A DNA stretch of 64,000 nt from Acanthococcus lagerstroemiae (GCA_031841125.1 CM063113.1:28727312-28791311), one strand, 5' to 3'. Shown: positions 1 through 12,630, numbered from the stretch's first letter. Notes: generated by a model from the sequence alone, not told the origin. Numbers and translations: made by a program.

Positions 1-1236
1 GGAGCAGACCTGCAAAACGTGTCCTAAATGCAAAACCATAGAACTGAGAAAAATAAGAAAAACATGGCTACAAAAAGTATGATATATGTAGCGTAATCTA
101 TTAACTGTTATTGGTAGCTTGAATCTTCCTCCACAGGGCTGCCTTATCATTTTCACCAATGCGGACATTACGTCACAGTAAACAGATCGAGTTGTCGGAA
201 TTCTAACAAGTTAGGCCCATTTGCAAGTTCTTACTTAAAAAAATATCGTATTTTCCCGAATTTAAAACTGTTAGGATGCTTTATAAACGCATATGTACCA
301 AAGAAAAAAAAACAGCAGTCTCGTTTATTATTTTTTATACTACTTGATCAGAAAGGCAATGTTTACGTTGGTGTTTTACAGACGAGAAGCGCCTATCATT
401 CATGCACCGAATGCTAACAAAACCTGCATGTTAAAGTAAACCGTCCCTCAATGTAAAGCATTTTTACATGAAAAAATTGCTGGCCTGTTATTTAGCATCG
501 GGGGATCGAACCCGCCTCCATTGAAACATGTAACTGAAATGCAGCGATCGTCTCTAACCACTCGGCCACAGAGCGAATTACAAAATAGTGACTTAAGAAC
601 GCATTTAAATATTCACAATGTAGTACAGCTGTTACCGGTTTTTGTTGACCGTCGTTACGTTTTTGCTGGCCACTACCTGTGTATGCTGTTTATGCACGTG
701 AACAAACTGAAGACAAGACTGTGATACTGTACTTCGTAGTAATTAACTGAGCAAATTAAATTGTTGAATTAATTACGCGCACAAAAATCACCTGTCTATA
801 GTTTAAATAAATATATAGATAAAAAAAGAAAATGAAGAAGATACAGACCATGTCAGCGAAAAACATTGCCGCTTCTGATCAAGTAGCATAAAAAATATTT
901 TCCACAACAAGGGCCAAAAGTTAGTTTACATGGCTCGGGAATTGCTCATTCGCTACGCTCGTTCGCAAACGTTCCCTCGCCATGTAAATACTCACGTTTG
1001 ACTCTTGGTGTGTAATATACTATCTATGCAAGAGAATAAAGATAAATAAAATTTTAGGACCTTTTACAGGTTCTCTGTTCTTTCTCCTTAAATCCGATAA
1101 GCAGTTATAGACGCGCCGTTCGATTCACATAGTTCGTGTAGTTTCGAGACCTAGTGTGTTCTGTCTTTGCCAGCCAGATGGCGTTCCGAACTCAAAAATA
1201 CGAAATTTGCAGTTAGGACGTTTTGCAGGTCTGCTC
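1..1236. mobile_element. Non-autonomous DNA element with terminal and internal inverted repeats
   Basis: The first bases of the window (GGAGCAGACCTGCAAAACGT) recur as a reverse complement at about 1214-1236. The similarity continues inward for about 20 bases with mismatches. A second inverted pair lies inside: about 335-366 against 858-895, both containing a TACTTGATCAGAA-like stretch followed by GGCAATGTTT. The whole unit is roughly symmetric about position 620 and has no transposase. It appears to abut or interrupt a reverse-transcriptase fragment at 1223. The left end coincides with the window edge, so the real element may begin earlier. Superfamily not determined. Confidence 0.5.
499..578 (-). 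other. tRNA-like sequence (probable SINE head or tRNA relic)
   Basis: Read on the minus strand this holds an A-box-like GTGGCCGAGTGGTTAGAG and, about 45 bases on, a B-box-like GGGTTCGATCCCC, as in Ser/Leu-type tRNAs. The two ends do not form a seven-pair acceptor stem and no CCA-like end is evident, so a functional tRNA is unlikely. The same A-box core occurs in the SINEs at 10361, 11521 and 56072, though the body sequence here differs. Confidence 0.5.
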
Positions 1237-1395
1237 CTCATTTGCTGACGATGTGGTTTTGGTTTCCCAATGCGGCAAGGAGATGCAAGAGATGGCAGAC
1301 GAGTTAATTAGGCTGACAGTTAACGCAAAAGAGACGGTTATTTTGGTTTTGCTGAATTGGTTCTATTTTCGAACAGAAAAACTAGATAGCAAAGT
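1223..1395 (+). pseudogene. LINE reverse-transcriptase fragment (FADD box)
   Basis: The translation contains CSSFADDVVLVSQCGKEMQ followed by a MADEL-like stretch. This matches the catalytic F/YADD motif and the following helix of non-LTR reverse transcriptases. Only about 35 to 60 residues are recognisable. The 5' side is cut at the inverted repeat ending at 1236 and the 3' side loses similarity. It lies on the opposite strand from the larger LINE fragment at 1705-3637 and is a separate relic. Confidence 0.55.
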
Positions 1396-1704
1396 CAGTT
1401 TTGCCCTTGTGTTGGACAGAGTTACAAAGACAGAGAAAAGTATTATTGGGAAGGAACGCAAGGTTCCGAATTGATTTTCAACGGGGGAGGGGAGGGGGAG
1501 ACCAGTATGCAATCTGAAGTACTAGAATTGCTCTATTTATTTTATTTTTTATGTATAGCTTTCGAAATACATCATAATATAGGATTATAAATTATTAGTG
1601 TAGTGTTATTTGGGAGTATTACTGAGGGAGTACGTTAATCTCAATATTAGTCTAACTTTAAATTATTTTACATTAAAATTTAACCTTGATTTCCGCGACT
1701 GCCG

Positions 1705-3637
1705 TCAGAAGTACTTATTTCCCTTTCGGGAGAAAGCTCTCCTCAACCTTTGCCATTCTGGTCTATGCATAGCCACTTGGTGATACATTCTGTGTGTTAG
1801 CCGGTTCTTGAAGTCGTCCGCCCATCGTAATTTTGGTCTTCCGGGGTTGCGTTTTCTATATCCTAAGTACCATTGAGTTGTTTTTTCTACCCAGTTGTTC
1901 CCTCCTCGTCTAGCTATGTGACCCGCCCAATCCCACTTCTTGTTAAGACATTCTTCCACTACATTTTTGTTGTTGGGCAGGGACTTTTTTACTTTTGAGG
2001 TTCTTATTCTACTTATCCGTTTTATATTTAGCATGGCTTTTTCCATTTTATTCTGCATCACTTGTAACCAGTTCTTTTCTCTTTGGCGTAGTGCCCATGT
2101 TTGTGCCTCGTATGAAACGGCGGGAACAATACATGCATTAAAGACTTTTGATTTTATTCTCGGTCTAAAATTATTTTTGAAGATTTTCTTTAACATCCAA
2201 AATTTTGACCATCCGATTCGAATTCGTCTTTTGATTTCTTTTTCATATCTCTTGTCGAATCCTATCAATTGGCCCAGATATATCACCTCTTCGATTTTTT
2301 GTATATTTTTCTTTTCTATTGTGACGTTTCGGCGGTATTCTTTATTTGCAATTAGGTGTGTTTTTCTTAAATTGATTTCTAGCCCTGCTATTTTACCTTT
2401 TTCGTGTAGTTCGTTGAGCATAATTTCGAGTTCTTGTTGTGTACTAGCTATAACCGCTACATCATCTGCGAATCGGAGATTATTTAAGTATTTACCATTT
2501 ATTATAACCCCTTTCTTCTCCCACTTCAGTGTCTTAAAGATTTCCTCTAATGCGATATTAAATAGAACTGGGGATAGGGGGTCGCCCTGTTTCACACCTC
2601 TTCCTATACTCTGGTATTTCTGTACATTTCTCGTATCACGTTTATATTGTCTAAAGAGTAGCCTTGGTTTTCATTGCCTGGAAGAGGAAGGGATGTCATA
2701 TTGTGTCAAAAGCTTTTTGATAGTCTACAAATGCAATGTGTAGCTCGAGGTTGTACTCGTTCCTTTTTTCTATTAGCTGATTTATTATATGCAGATTGGT
2801 GATGGTGGAAGATCCTGATCTGAAACCCGCTTGTTCTTCTGGTTGTGAATAATCATATCGTGATTTTAGTCTGTTGTTAATTAATTTTGCGAATATCTTC
2901 GCAAGGTTTGATGTTAGATTTATCGGTCTATAGTTCTCTATTTTATGTTTGTCCCCTTTTTTGAAAATGAAGATGATCTTGGATATCTTCCATTCTTCTG
3001 GGATTTGTTTTGAGCTATATATTTGATTGAAAAATTGTAGTAGTTTATATCTGAACTCATCTCCTGTATACTTGATTTGTTCATTACTTATTCTATCATG
3101 ACCTGGTGTTTTACTATTTTTGAGCTGTTTTATTACACGGTTTAATTCCCCAATAGTAAAAGGTGGATCTTTTTCCTCTGATTGAGTTTTCCCATTCATG
3201 TTCGTTCTTGGTTTTGGGTCTGTATATAGTTGTGCATAGAATCTAGATGCTACCTCATTTATACCCTTCCTGTCTGTTATTATTTTGTCTTTTTCTATGA
3301 GGTAACTAGTCCATCTATTTCCCAGCATCAAGTTTTTCTTTATTTGTTTAATCCCTATGTTGTCTTCTAGTATTTGTTCAATCATCTCATTTTCCCTTCT
3401 TATATTATATTCATTTCTGTTTATTTTTATCAACTTATTGATTTGTATTAGCTCTAGTTTTTCTCTTGTCGAAGCTTTTGTTTTATTTAGTATTCTTTGA
3501 CGTTTTTTGTAAAGTTCTTTTTCTTTTTCGTCTCCTGTTGTTTTATTTATCTGGTTTGGTTGTTGCTTAGCTTTTGTATATATCGCCGCCGTATGTAATA
3601 GTTTCGTGATCTGGTTATTTATTAAGTTATTATTTGC
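1705..3637 (-). pseudogene. RTE-like LINE ORF2 fragment (reverse transcriptase and C-terminal domain)
   Basis: Two consecutive minus-strand frames (3433-2696 and 2595-1705) encode most of a non-LTR retrotransposon reverse transcriptase. Visible landmarks in order: a palm entry NYRPINLTSNLAKIFAKL, a fingers motif QAGFRSGSS, the first catalytic aspartate in FVDYQKAFD, the KQGDPLSPVLFN box, and the second catalytic pair in LRFADDVAVIA. The C-terminal domain follows, with WDWAGHIARR and GRPKLRWADDF, typical of arthropod endonuclease-reverse-transcriptase (RTE-like) proteins. In-frame coding without a start continues upstream to about 3637, where similarity stops, so the copy is 5'-truncated and lacks the endonuclease. 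The frame breaks between FDTI and MKQGDP with a few dozen bases apparently missing. Inactive. Related fragments occur at 27006-30775, 37917, 50144 and 60500. Confidence 0.88.
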
Positions 3638-6587
3638 GCTCTATGGCAAAAGCAAAAAGTTTTTCAAAAAATTACGTGATTGATTAAAAATAATCAAAAT
3701 TTATATAAAATTGGAAAAATAGGTTTTCTGTGGCCGATTAAATCGATAAATCGAAAATCGATTTTTGATCGACATCTCTAGACCTCCCCCCCCCCTCTCT
3801 TTGAAGTGACTCCTTAAAATTTTTCGCTTGCAAAAACATTTGGGCTGTTTGATTTTTTAGACCAAAAAGAATAAGTTAACCACTGAGAGCAAAGTACATA
3901 TTTCAAATATCGCCAAATTTTCGACCACGCTAGTACTCAATTACCATAATTGTGTGAAGTATAAAAATAATCTCTATCCCGATACCACACGTATGACATT
4001 CATTCATGAGTCTTCTCCGGATGCTATTCGTTGATAACATTCAAGGGGGTGTTCACTTCCTAACATTCTGAATTTCCTCTTCCGGGACAACTTTCTTATA
4101 GGTCCATTACTGGCTTGCAGGCTGGCACGAATGTTTGAAAAATCACTTCAGCATGCTCCTGCATTTGATGTGCTCAGTCACCTAATTCGAACGAACAAAT
4201 CCCTATCACTTGTTCCCGATTCATCATTGGAGGGGGGGGGGAGCATTTTACGTTTCTACATCAAACCGAGAGTCATTTTTCGGCGAGTCGAAGTCGAGAT
4301 ACTTTTATTTCGCGGAATTTCGATGTTATGAACTCGAGAATTCGCACGAATGATTCCATCTCACAGATTAAGGAGTTCTCTTTCAACGCGATAGCGGGTG
4401 AAAAGCGTTTTGTACTGTTTCTTATGCAAGTCTTATACGTATACGACGAAGTTGAAATGTTGAATCGCGCCGGATAATGTAGAAAAAAGGAGACGGGCGG
4501 ACGTGACGTCACACAGTGAGCTAAAAAATACAAAATAACTTTCAAGTTCGAGCCGTTGTAAGTAAATTGAAAAAGTTGCGAGCTGCGAACACGAGAGTTA
4601 TTTTGTAAAATCTGCGTCGAGAGTGAGACATTAAATATGGATAGGACCACCGTGCGACGTGTAGCGTTGGCGGGACGCAGACGGAGAGGGAAAATGGACG
4701 ATTTACGCCCAAATTGAGGAGGGATACCGACTGTCGGCAAATCTGATTTTAATTTCTCCTGTTCAGCTCGAACTGGTTGTCTAGTTGGGAAAAAGCTATT
4801 AGAAAAGAGCACGATTTCTTTCGTACATGAATCGACCCCCGTGGGAATAGACCTAAAATCATTCTAAACTTAGGTCTCTTTTTTACTCATCTTAGTCGCG
4901 AATTTAATCTCGACGGTACACTGCATTTCTTGATGCCACGTTGCCATTTGGCACGGCTCTAAAGAATATATTAGGAAATGTTGCAAATTCCGGACCCTGC
5001 AGTCCTCTAGGGGGTCATAAGGGTTTCATTCCTCAGTTTTTCCCTTGTGACATTTTCCATGAATGCCCCCTCCCCCCCAAAAAACCGACACAGTATATCC
5101 ATAAAAATTGCTGATGTTTGTCTCTGGTCGTGCCTTTCTGCATTACAATCAGAGGACGTGCTGAGACCAAATGACGCAGGTGGTAAACCACCCATAGGAT
5201 CAGAAAGCCTGCGAACGTACCATAACTAGTTTGCATGAAAATTGTCAGGAGTGGTGGTGATGCCACGGGTAGGAAGGTAGTTACGCCGACCACATGTTTA
5301 ATTTTTTCGAATTCCGAAACGAAAGGAAAAGAAAAACAAATGAGAAGAAAAACTTACTAATCACGTTCTCCTGCACATGCCCCCCCCCCCTCTTAAGGAA
5401 TTCACATTGCTACTAGGCAATACATTTCGCGGTCATGTAGAATACGAAAAAGTTGGAAATGTATAACACAAAACACAATTTTATTGCTTGTAAGTGGATA
5501 AAAATAAACGAGTTTGCGTAGCGATGGCGAACTGCAAAACCAAAAAGTAGCCATACAAACCGAAATGAAACGACAAACAAGAAAAAAACTTCAATGCTGG
5601 GTAAGGCAACTGGCGGCGGAAAACTCACAGACCCGCGAAAATAGCAGTACGTCCTCCAGACACCAAAAAAGAAAAAGAGAAAAAAATGAACTTTTGTTCA
5701 AGGGAAAATGTTTTAAACAAATAATATACTTGTCCAAAGATGGAAACTTAGCAAAACGCCGAAAAATGCAGTCCCTCGTATCTATGCATGAAAATATTGT
5801 AGTGGAATCATGTCACCAAAAGAATGTCTAGGAATGAAAACTGTCTGAGATGACCACGCGGGAAAGCAAAAGGACCGAAAAACGAAGGCCCCCTAGAGGG
5901 AAATAGAAAGAAAATAAGGAGAGCACTACACAGGAGGCAGAAGGGAAAAAAGATGAAAAAGTAACGCTACTATTCCGCATGCAGATTTTCTCCTGTCTGA
6001 AAAATAAAGATAGAGGAGGGGGCGGTGTATGAAACTGCAAGTCTTTCGTTGTACCTGCTCCATCCTCAATATTGTCTCAACCGTAAGTCGCACTGCCAAA
6101 GAGTAAATTGCAAATTTAATCCACCCGAAATTTTAAACGAAGATGGTGTCTTGCAACTTTTCGTATCTGTCTTCCCTTCCGTCTCTTCTGAGGCACCACA
6201 TTTTGAAAATTGTGGTTTCTACGTTTTTTGACACCGTGAATGACGTTTTGTTACAAATTTTCACACATTTCTTTGGCTAGAATCTCCGAATCGAGATACT
6301 ACTGGTTGTGGAAGTTTTGTAGGTCACAGAATTCAATTTCGATGATAGTTTCGATGTAAAGTATAAATTGTGTCACCTGGGAGGGGGCAGACGCTCAAAG
6401 CATATGTGCACTCTTTTCGAGATTTAAGGTCGCTGAACTTATTTCTGATAACGATTTGCCTCTAAATTTCAAATTGTGGCACCTGGGTGAGAGGTGGATT
6501 TCGAAGTTAAAAACGTGTAATATACCGTTTGTAGAATAAAGTTATCACCGATTGTTCTGAGATTTTGATTGTCCTTTTCCCCTACCT
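3638..6587. other. No gene recognised; possible hAT-end relic at about 3720-3783
   Basis: Around 3725-3780, read on the minus strand, TAGAGATGTCGATC is followed by alternating ATCGATT motifs. This resembles the end of some hAT-type elements, but no partner end or 8-bp target duplication was found. The rest is mixed AT-rich sequence with short C or G runs (5383-5393, 4231-4241). Open frames here, the longest 179 codons at 4273-4812 minus, have no family motif. Confidence 0.3.
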
Positions 6588-7030
6588 ACGCACTCTGACC
6601 AGGTTGGGTTTCCAGTCGAAAAGAATCCGAAAAAAGTCTGATTTTTGAAATACCCTTCCACGCATGATCTCCGTCCGGTCCCTTTGAGATCTGTGACACT
6701 CAACAGCAACACGTGTGGTGTCTACTTCGCTTCCCTCCACCTTGAATGAAAAGGCTGCCAGTTCGAGGAAGGGTCTCGTGTTCATCTACCTTTTCACCCA
6801 CCCACACTAATCAGGATTGGATTTCTGACTCAAAGAAAGCCAAAAAAGTCAGATTTTTGGACTATCCTCCCACTTGTGATCTTCTTCCGGCGCCTCTGGG
6901 ATCTAGTGATACTCGTCAGCAACACGTGTGGTGTCTACTCTGCCTACCTCCGTCTTTAATGAAAAGTCTGCCCGCTCGAAGAAGGTTCCGTGTTCATCCT
7001 CCCTTCCCCACTCACCGGACTTCCAACAGA
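6588..7030. repeat. Tandem repeat of about 215 bp, two copies
   Basis: Two adjacent divergent units begin near 6588 (CTCTGACCAGGTTGGG) and 6802 (ACACTAATCAGGATTGG). Each continues through GTCTGATTTTTG or GTCAGATTTTTG, a GATCT block, CAGCAACACGTGTGGTGTCTA and a GAAAAG-CTGCC block to a TTCATC-rich end. A third start is present at about 7011 but soon loses similarity. A further copy sits at 19355-19512, just before the channel exon. No coding meaning seen. Confidence 0.75.
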
Positions 7031-7216
7031 AAAGAAGAACAAACAAAAAGTTGGAGAACCACTTCTTTAGACTAAGTTTAAATTTTGTACCCCAGGGGTA
7101 CTGACTGAATTTTCTTTAAATTTCAAAAATTGTGTCAAAATGGGGGATATTTTGAGCATGAAAACGAAGGCCCTTTCCAATAGCAAATGATTTGCAGAGC
7201 CTGTATTGTAACCTCT

Positions 7217-7247
7217 TAGTCTTTTTTTTTTTTTTTTTTTTTTTTTT
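7217..7247. repeat. Poly-T tract
   Basis: An uninterrupted run of about 29 T. A matching poly-A run of about 18 lies at 7508-7525. No element could be bounded by the two. Confidence 0.8.
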
Positions 7248-7762
7248 GACTAAACCAAATTTTGGGTGACTTACACAGAATTTTGCTATTGCCTACGAGC
7301 CTCTCGACGCTACTTTTCACATCAAATTTCATGAACAGTTGTTAATCAGCAAAATGTGACCGGCTCGGAAGAAAAGGGGCTTACGTCTAAAAAATTGATT
7401 TTGGGGTTTTCATATTCTCGATCCTAAGGAGCGTCCACTCCCGTTTGCCCAACCTCAAAAAATCTATTTTTCACGGCTGTACAAGCGTTTGAAAATTGAT
7501 AGTTGTAAAAAAAAAAAAAAAAAAACAGGTAATTTATAAGAAAGAAGGTTAACGACTATGTGTATGATTTTTCTCACAAAATGAGTGGTTCTGAAAAAAG
7601 ACCATCTTCAATCTCCGCCACAGAATTGGTTTCATACTTTCTATTTTGAAGGGGCAATTCAATATTATTATTTTTTTGAAAATGTTAATAATAATTTCAA
7701 ACATTTTAAAATAAAAAATGTAAACATAATGTTTCATTGTTCATACTATTTGTAACAAAATA

Positions 7763-8671
7763 CAAAGGCTGTTCAATAAGTAGCTACTCCAAGCCCATAT
7801 CTTGGGAACAATTCAAGTTACACAAATGAAACAAAGCTCATTTGAAAGAAAATTTTATAACGTTTCTAAAACACTTTTATATTTCAACACAGTCGCCATT
7901 AAACTCGATACATCGCTGCCAACGCTTAATCAGTTTTCGCACTCCAAAATTCAGCCGACTGTTCTCGAAAAAATCTAGATATTCGGACTTCAATTCGTCA
8001 TCGCAAAACGGCACCCTTTTAGATATTTTTTACGATGCCGGAATAGATAAAAATCACTAGAAGCGAGGCTGGGGCTATAAGGAGGGTGTGGAACAATTTC
8101 ATAATGCAACTCCTGTAACTTGGCTTGAGTGCGCGCTGCGGTGTGAGGTCTCACGTGTCATGTTTGAGTAAGCAGGTACCGCTGGCAGATCGAACACGGT
8201 TTAAACAATGTCGTGAAGCTGTTATGGTCTTACAGCACTTCTCAGCATTGATTGTGGTACTTTTTTTCAAAAGTGATCAAGTTTGGCAACGATGGCATCC
8301 CTTATCGAGAGTTTTGCGTACCCTGACCGAGGTTCATTCAGTAATTCGAACGTACCAGCCTTTGTTTCTCTTGCCCATATCTGTACCACACAGGTAATAT
8401 TAAAACACTCATCCCCGAAACGCGCCTTCAATCGTCGAAATCGCAACCGGCGTAACACTTTCAAGTATCAAAAATGTTTGCATGTACCGAGCGGTAGTTG
8501 ATAGTTTTCGTTTCGGACACATATTTCACGAAGAAAAGCCAATATGGAACCGATCTACCTCGCATTTTGGAGCTAATGAGTTTATTTTTCCAAAGAGCAC
8601 TTGCGCACTCTTCCAGGTTCAGCGGTTCCCAAGATATGGGCTTGGAGGCGTTACTTATTGAACAGCTTTTG
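7763..8671 (-). mobile_element. Degenerate mariner-like element, internally deleted
   Basis: The element is flanked by TA at 7761-7762 and 8672-8673. Its ends form terminal inverted repeats of about 47 bp (left end CAAAGGCTGTTCAATAAGTA, right end the near-identical reverse complement, about four differences). It carries a broken transposase on the minus strand. At 909 bp it is shorter than typical mariners (about 1.3 kb), which agrees with an internal deletion. Structure, TA target site and protein motifs all point to the Tc1/mariner superfamily. Confidence 0.88.
7870..8464 (-). pseudogene. Mariner transposase remnant
   Basis: The N-terminal part (8464-8267) translates to a helix-turn-helix-like segment with LKARFGDECFN, WARETKAG and NEPRSG, the usual spacing of mariner DNA-binding domains. 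After a deleted and frameshifted middle, another frame gives HVRPHTAARTQAKLQEL and then HPPYSPSLASSDFYLF. The latter is the block that carries the last aspartate of the DD34D triad; the former is the block where the second aspartate should be, and it is no longer recognisable there. The last recognisable piece, RKLIKRWQRCIEFNGDCVE, matches the C-terminus. The first catalytic aspartate region is missing, so the protein cannot be active. Confidence 0.85.
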
Positions 8672-8673
8672 TA

Positions 8674-10360
8674 CTTTGTGAACATAACTGTCTAAAATTC
8701 ACCAAAAAAGAGATACATGGCCCCTTCAATTCTGAGAACAGGCTATCCTTTTTGGGGAGATTTTTTGTATTTCTGTAAATGAAGTAACATACTAAGGCGA
8801 GTTTCCCCATGTAATTTAATTATGTTGCAAAATCCCCGAGAAACCACGAAAATCCACCCAGATTTTGAGTTGGGGAAATGCCGGTAACTAACGGTCGACA
8901 AGGGAGCTAATAAATCCCGGGTTGAAACGCCGAGAATAGACAACCACCTACCACCATAGTTATTACATGCTTAACCACAGACCCCCTAAGCTCCCTAGGG
9001 GTCTGGGCGAGTCCACGATGACCCCTGTCCTCAGTGTACTTCATTAACGAAGTAATGCCGAAGACCTGAGCCATCAGATGGCCGTAAGTACTTGGGAACC
9101 TACTCTTCATGTCCCTGAATGAAAAGAGGTCCACCAAATGGAAAATTAATTTAGGAAAAAGTTCAGGGATGCCATGTACCATAAATCAAACACTTAGCAT
9201 GGTGGTACGTGCGTCCATGCATTTTAGATAAAATAAACAGCAGATAGACTTGTTCCAAATTCACCTCACTGAAATTATGAGATCATGTCAAACAGCCCAA
9301 AATACGTGTATTGTGAATCAATAGAATTTAAAATAAATCATAATGCAAGTGAAAATAATAAAGATAAAATTCAGCACAATGGAGTACTCGACGGTTTTAT
9401 AAATAAACATGGGGCCAGTGGCTCTTACTTCGCGATACTTCTATTCGTACGCGATCAGAAATAAAATAATAGATGCCCTCCAATATGGGCTCGAATAAAG
9501 AATAAATAAATATTACAATCAGACTGCATTTGAATGATAACAATGTGGAAATAGGGTTCTCTCCCCACTAAAATTTTGAATATTTAAACAAACATCAGCA
9601 TCAAAGGCTGGAAATGAAAACGCCCAAAAAACATTGAGACTTGCCAAATACGAAAACCGAAAAACCAATCCACAGGGAGTCCCCTTCTCTCTAGGACATA
9701 TTCAAATTTAGAAATTTGGGCTTCATTTATGTCTTGAATTAAGATCTCGAGGAGTGACTGAATTCCTCGGAACGATCGTTTTCGATGATCACAGATTTGG
9801 TGACGGTTTCTGCGTCACGATCTGATATTGGTCTCACAGGACCCTAAAATTTTGAATCATCTCCCTTGACGAGCAGTAAGCAGAATAGTGACCCTTCGCG
9901 TAATTTCCGCGTAGGCTATTCACTACATTTCGACTTGAAACCAAAAAGGGGGAAATATAAACCAAAATAAATAGAAATAAAGAGGATTACTTTTAGACCC
10001 AGAATTTCGAATAAACCCGAGATCGAAAATAAAGGAAATTTCTATTCCGCGCCCTCTCTAGATCATACACGCGGATTGAAAAAGCATCAGCCCTCTGGTA
10101 AGCACGAATCTTAAGGCTAGCACTCGCGAATCGCACTACCACGGGTCGATGATAAAAAACCGAAAAACAAGGTACAATACCTGGGACTTCAGCTAAATAT
10201 ACCAAAAAAGACTCAAATCGGAGTTACGTGTACCAATGTACCGGATAAACCGGCACGTTACCGTATGTAAAGTCTGCAAAGCGAGATGATGGATCTAGAT
10301 CTGCGAAGAGGCCACTGCAACAAATCTTCCAGCAACTCGACGACAGATGATTAGGTGCAA
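8674..10360. other. No gene recognised
   Basis: AT-rich sequence without a recognisable element. A short hairpin with arms CAGACCCC and GGGGTCTG lies at about 8979-9007. Open frames are short and have no family motif. Confidence 0.4.
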
Positions 10361-10550
10361 CTGGTTGGCCGAGTGAATAGCGCGTTGGTCTCAGAATTCG
10401 GGGGTTCTCGGTTCGAACCCACGTAGCAACTCGCCAAAATTTTCGACCTAGGCCGGTTTTTCGGCCACAAGGGAAGAAGGCTAAGACAGCCCTAACAGCC
10501 TCCCCCACGTCTCTGAAGTAATGCTCGAAAGGGCGGATTCCAGGACTCGG
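10361..10550 (+). repeat. tRNA-derived SINE, copy A
   Basis: The copy starts CTGGTTGGCCGAGTGAATAG (A box) and has GGTTCGAACCC (B box) about 50 bases later, the internal RNA polymerase III promoter of a Ser/Leu-type tRNA. A shared non-tRNA body follows: ACTCG, TTTCGACCTAGGCCGGTTTT, GAC-AGCCCTAACAG, ACGTCTCTGAAGTAATGCTC. Copies B (11521) and C (55888-56072) share both head and body. No clear poly-A tail or target duplication was found. Confidence 0.85.
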
Positions 10551-11520
10551 GTGGAGAGCAAATTAGGAAAAAAAAAGGAGGATCGAACTGAAAAATAACA
10601 TAGCACAGTAACTTGTCCCAAAACTCCAATTTGAGGCGAATGTGAATCGCCTACAGCACTTTTCTATCACACGTAGAAGAATCATTACCCAAGTTACTAA
10701 GCTGCTCACCCTACTTACCCACTTAGAAATATTACAGAAATTTTAAATATGAAACTATTATTGACTATCACTTTCTCCGCTTCCTCCCACTCCCCACCGC
10801 TGAACGTGCAACTGGCTGACCACTCCGACATGTTCCCCACACTCAGAGATGTCATACAACACGATTCCGAAGGCATAACCTGCAGTACAAACCACATGCT
10901 TAACGATACAGTGTTACCAAACTTCAAACACGTTTTTCTCAAAAACTTGATTTTAGACGTAAGCCTCCTTACAAGTACAATTCGTGTACCCAAGAAGTTC
11001 TGTCCTCTTCTTTTGAAGTACATTCTGTTTTTCTCTGTTCTTTTCAAACAGTTTTTCAAATTCGAAATGATTCAAATGAATAAGTAAGAAAAGAGCAAAC
11101 CGGTCAAGCCTTTATAAATTTGCCAGTCACCAAAAAATCTTTATACTATTCAGGATATTCAGAACGACTGCACAATTTTCTGGCAGATTATGATGTTTTG
11201 AAGATGGCAAGTAAAACTAAGGAATTAATAGGTTTTCTCAGTAAAAATAGTCAGTAGTCATTACCATTTGACTGTCATTTGCAGTCACTTTTGTTTTCCA
11301 TCAGTATTGCCAGTAAAGAGTCACTTAACTCAGTGTACACTCGTCACTAATAATACAGTTTCCGATTATCGGTCGGGAGGAAAAAAGTAATCGAGGCCGA
11401 ATTAAAAATTTGCTGCCATAATCGGAATTAGCGATCCAATGGATTCCTATTTTGATACACTGTTAAAATTTTAAAGTCAATTTAATTTTGTCTATTCTGG
11501 GTCTAAGATTCGAGTGGGAT

Positions 11521-11706
11521 CTGGTTGGCCGAGTGGGTAGCGCGCTAGCGTCGGAATCCGGAGGTCCTGGATTCGAGCCCGAGTAGCAACTCGCTACATT
11601 TCGACCTAGGTCGGTTTTTCGGCAAATAGAGAAGAGAGGGCTGAGACAGCACTAATAGTCTCCCTGACGTCTCTGAGGTAATGCTCGAAAAAGAAAATCG
11701 AGGTCG
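11521..11706 (+). repeat. tRNA-derived SINE, copy B
   Basis: Same family as the copy at 10361: CTGGTTGGCCGAGTGGGTAG, B box GATTCGAGCCC, TTTCGACCTAGGTCGGTTTT and ACGTCTCTGAGGTAATGCTC. Lies 1.16 kb downstream of copy A in the same orientation. Copies A and B differ at many positions, so they look like old independent insertions. Confidence 0.85.
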
Positions 11707-12550
11707 GATCACAAATCGAATGTAGTATTCGAAATCAGTCACCCGAGGAACACTATTACGATGTTTAAAATCTGGTCTGTACCTTCCTGTTTATGATTTC
11801 AAATTTGATGGCACGTCTACGAGTAAGCTCCTTTCTGGGGGACAGAAATTTCTTTACCCGCAAAGAAATGAATCAAGACTTCACATCCTAAAAAATGATA
11901 TGTTGTACTGCGAATTTAAATGCAGCAACAGTATGACGGGAGTGTTAATAAAATTGCATAATTACAACGCCGCCGATTTCCGCGAATATCCGAATTATCT
12001 CAAAATGTTAATAAAATTGCATACTCGAAATGCCGTAAATCTGTTATCGTCGTTTCGGTTCGTCCGGCGAAATATCAATGGGGATTGGAGCGTGATCAAC
12101 GCTTCCAGGATGAGCCACGGATGTCGAAACCCATCGATTTTTATCGAGACCTGGTTCGGTTCTTCATCCATTGTAATTATGGTCAAGTTCGAGTACTTCC
12201 TTTTTTCAATTTCAAGAGTTCGGGTCCTTTTAAAACAAGGTTTTGAGTGTACAAGGTTCAGCTGCACTTGTGTTCTTGAAAATCGAGCTAGAATTGGGCG
12301 GAGGGGAGTTCGAGCTCGGGTTTAGATTCAGATTTCCTCAGGTGTGCACGAGGAAACGTAGATCCGAATCTGAAATATAATCGGGCAAAATGCAACTAGG
12401 AAGTTTCATAAACTTACTATTGCGATTGAAACACTGCCCCGATCGTACAAAGCAGAGTCACTAAAACAGCGACTGACTCTAGTTTCCGGAGACAACAGTG
12501 CCAGCCGGTCAAAAACGTAGCGAAAATCGGCGATTTTTTGAGACTGGACC
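11707..12550. other. No gene recognised; short duplication
   Basis: TGTTAATAAAATTGCATA occurs twice about 60 bp apart (near 11944 and 12007), each followed by similar sequence, so a short local duplication is present. The longest open frame (11900-12325 plus) has no recognisable motif. Confidence 0.35.
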
Positions 12551-12630
12551 AATGAGAATGCCGGATTCCGCCTTCGACAGAACCAATCAGAACATGCGTC
12601 AGTTGAATTATACAGGCCTTATGGGGGGCA

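Noticed and set aside
499..578. Functional tRNA gene
   Set aside because: A and B boxes are present but no acceptor stem can be formed, so it was listed as a tRNA-like relic.
1940..2743. 267-codon open frame on the plus strand
   Set aside because: It is the complement of the LINE polymerase coding region, which has clear motifs on the minus strand; the plus-strand translation is Phe/Leu/Ser-rich without motifs.
3720..3783. Complete hAT element
   Set aside because: Only one end-like sequence is visible; no opposite end or 8-bp duplication.
4273..4812. 179-codon open frame on the minus strand
   Set aside because: No domain, no membrane or repeat pattern, no splice or promoter context; likely chance.
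11900..12325. 141-codon open frame
   Set aside because: Contains a local sequence duplication and has no recognisable motif; overlaps another open frame in antisense.
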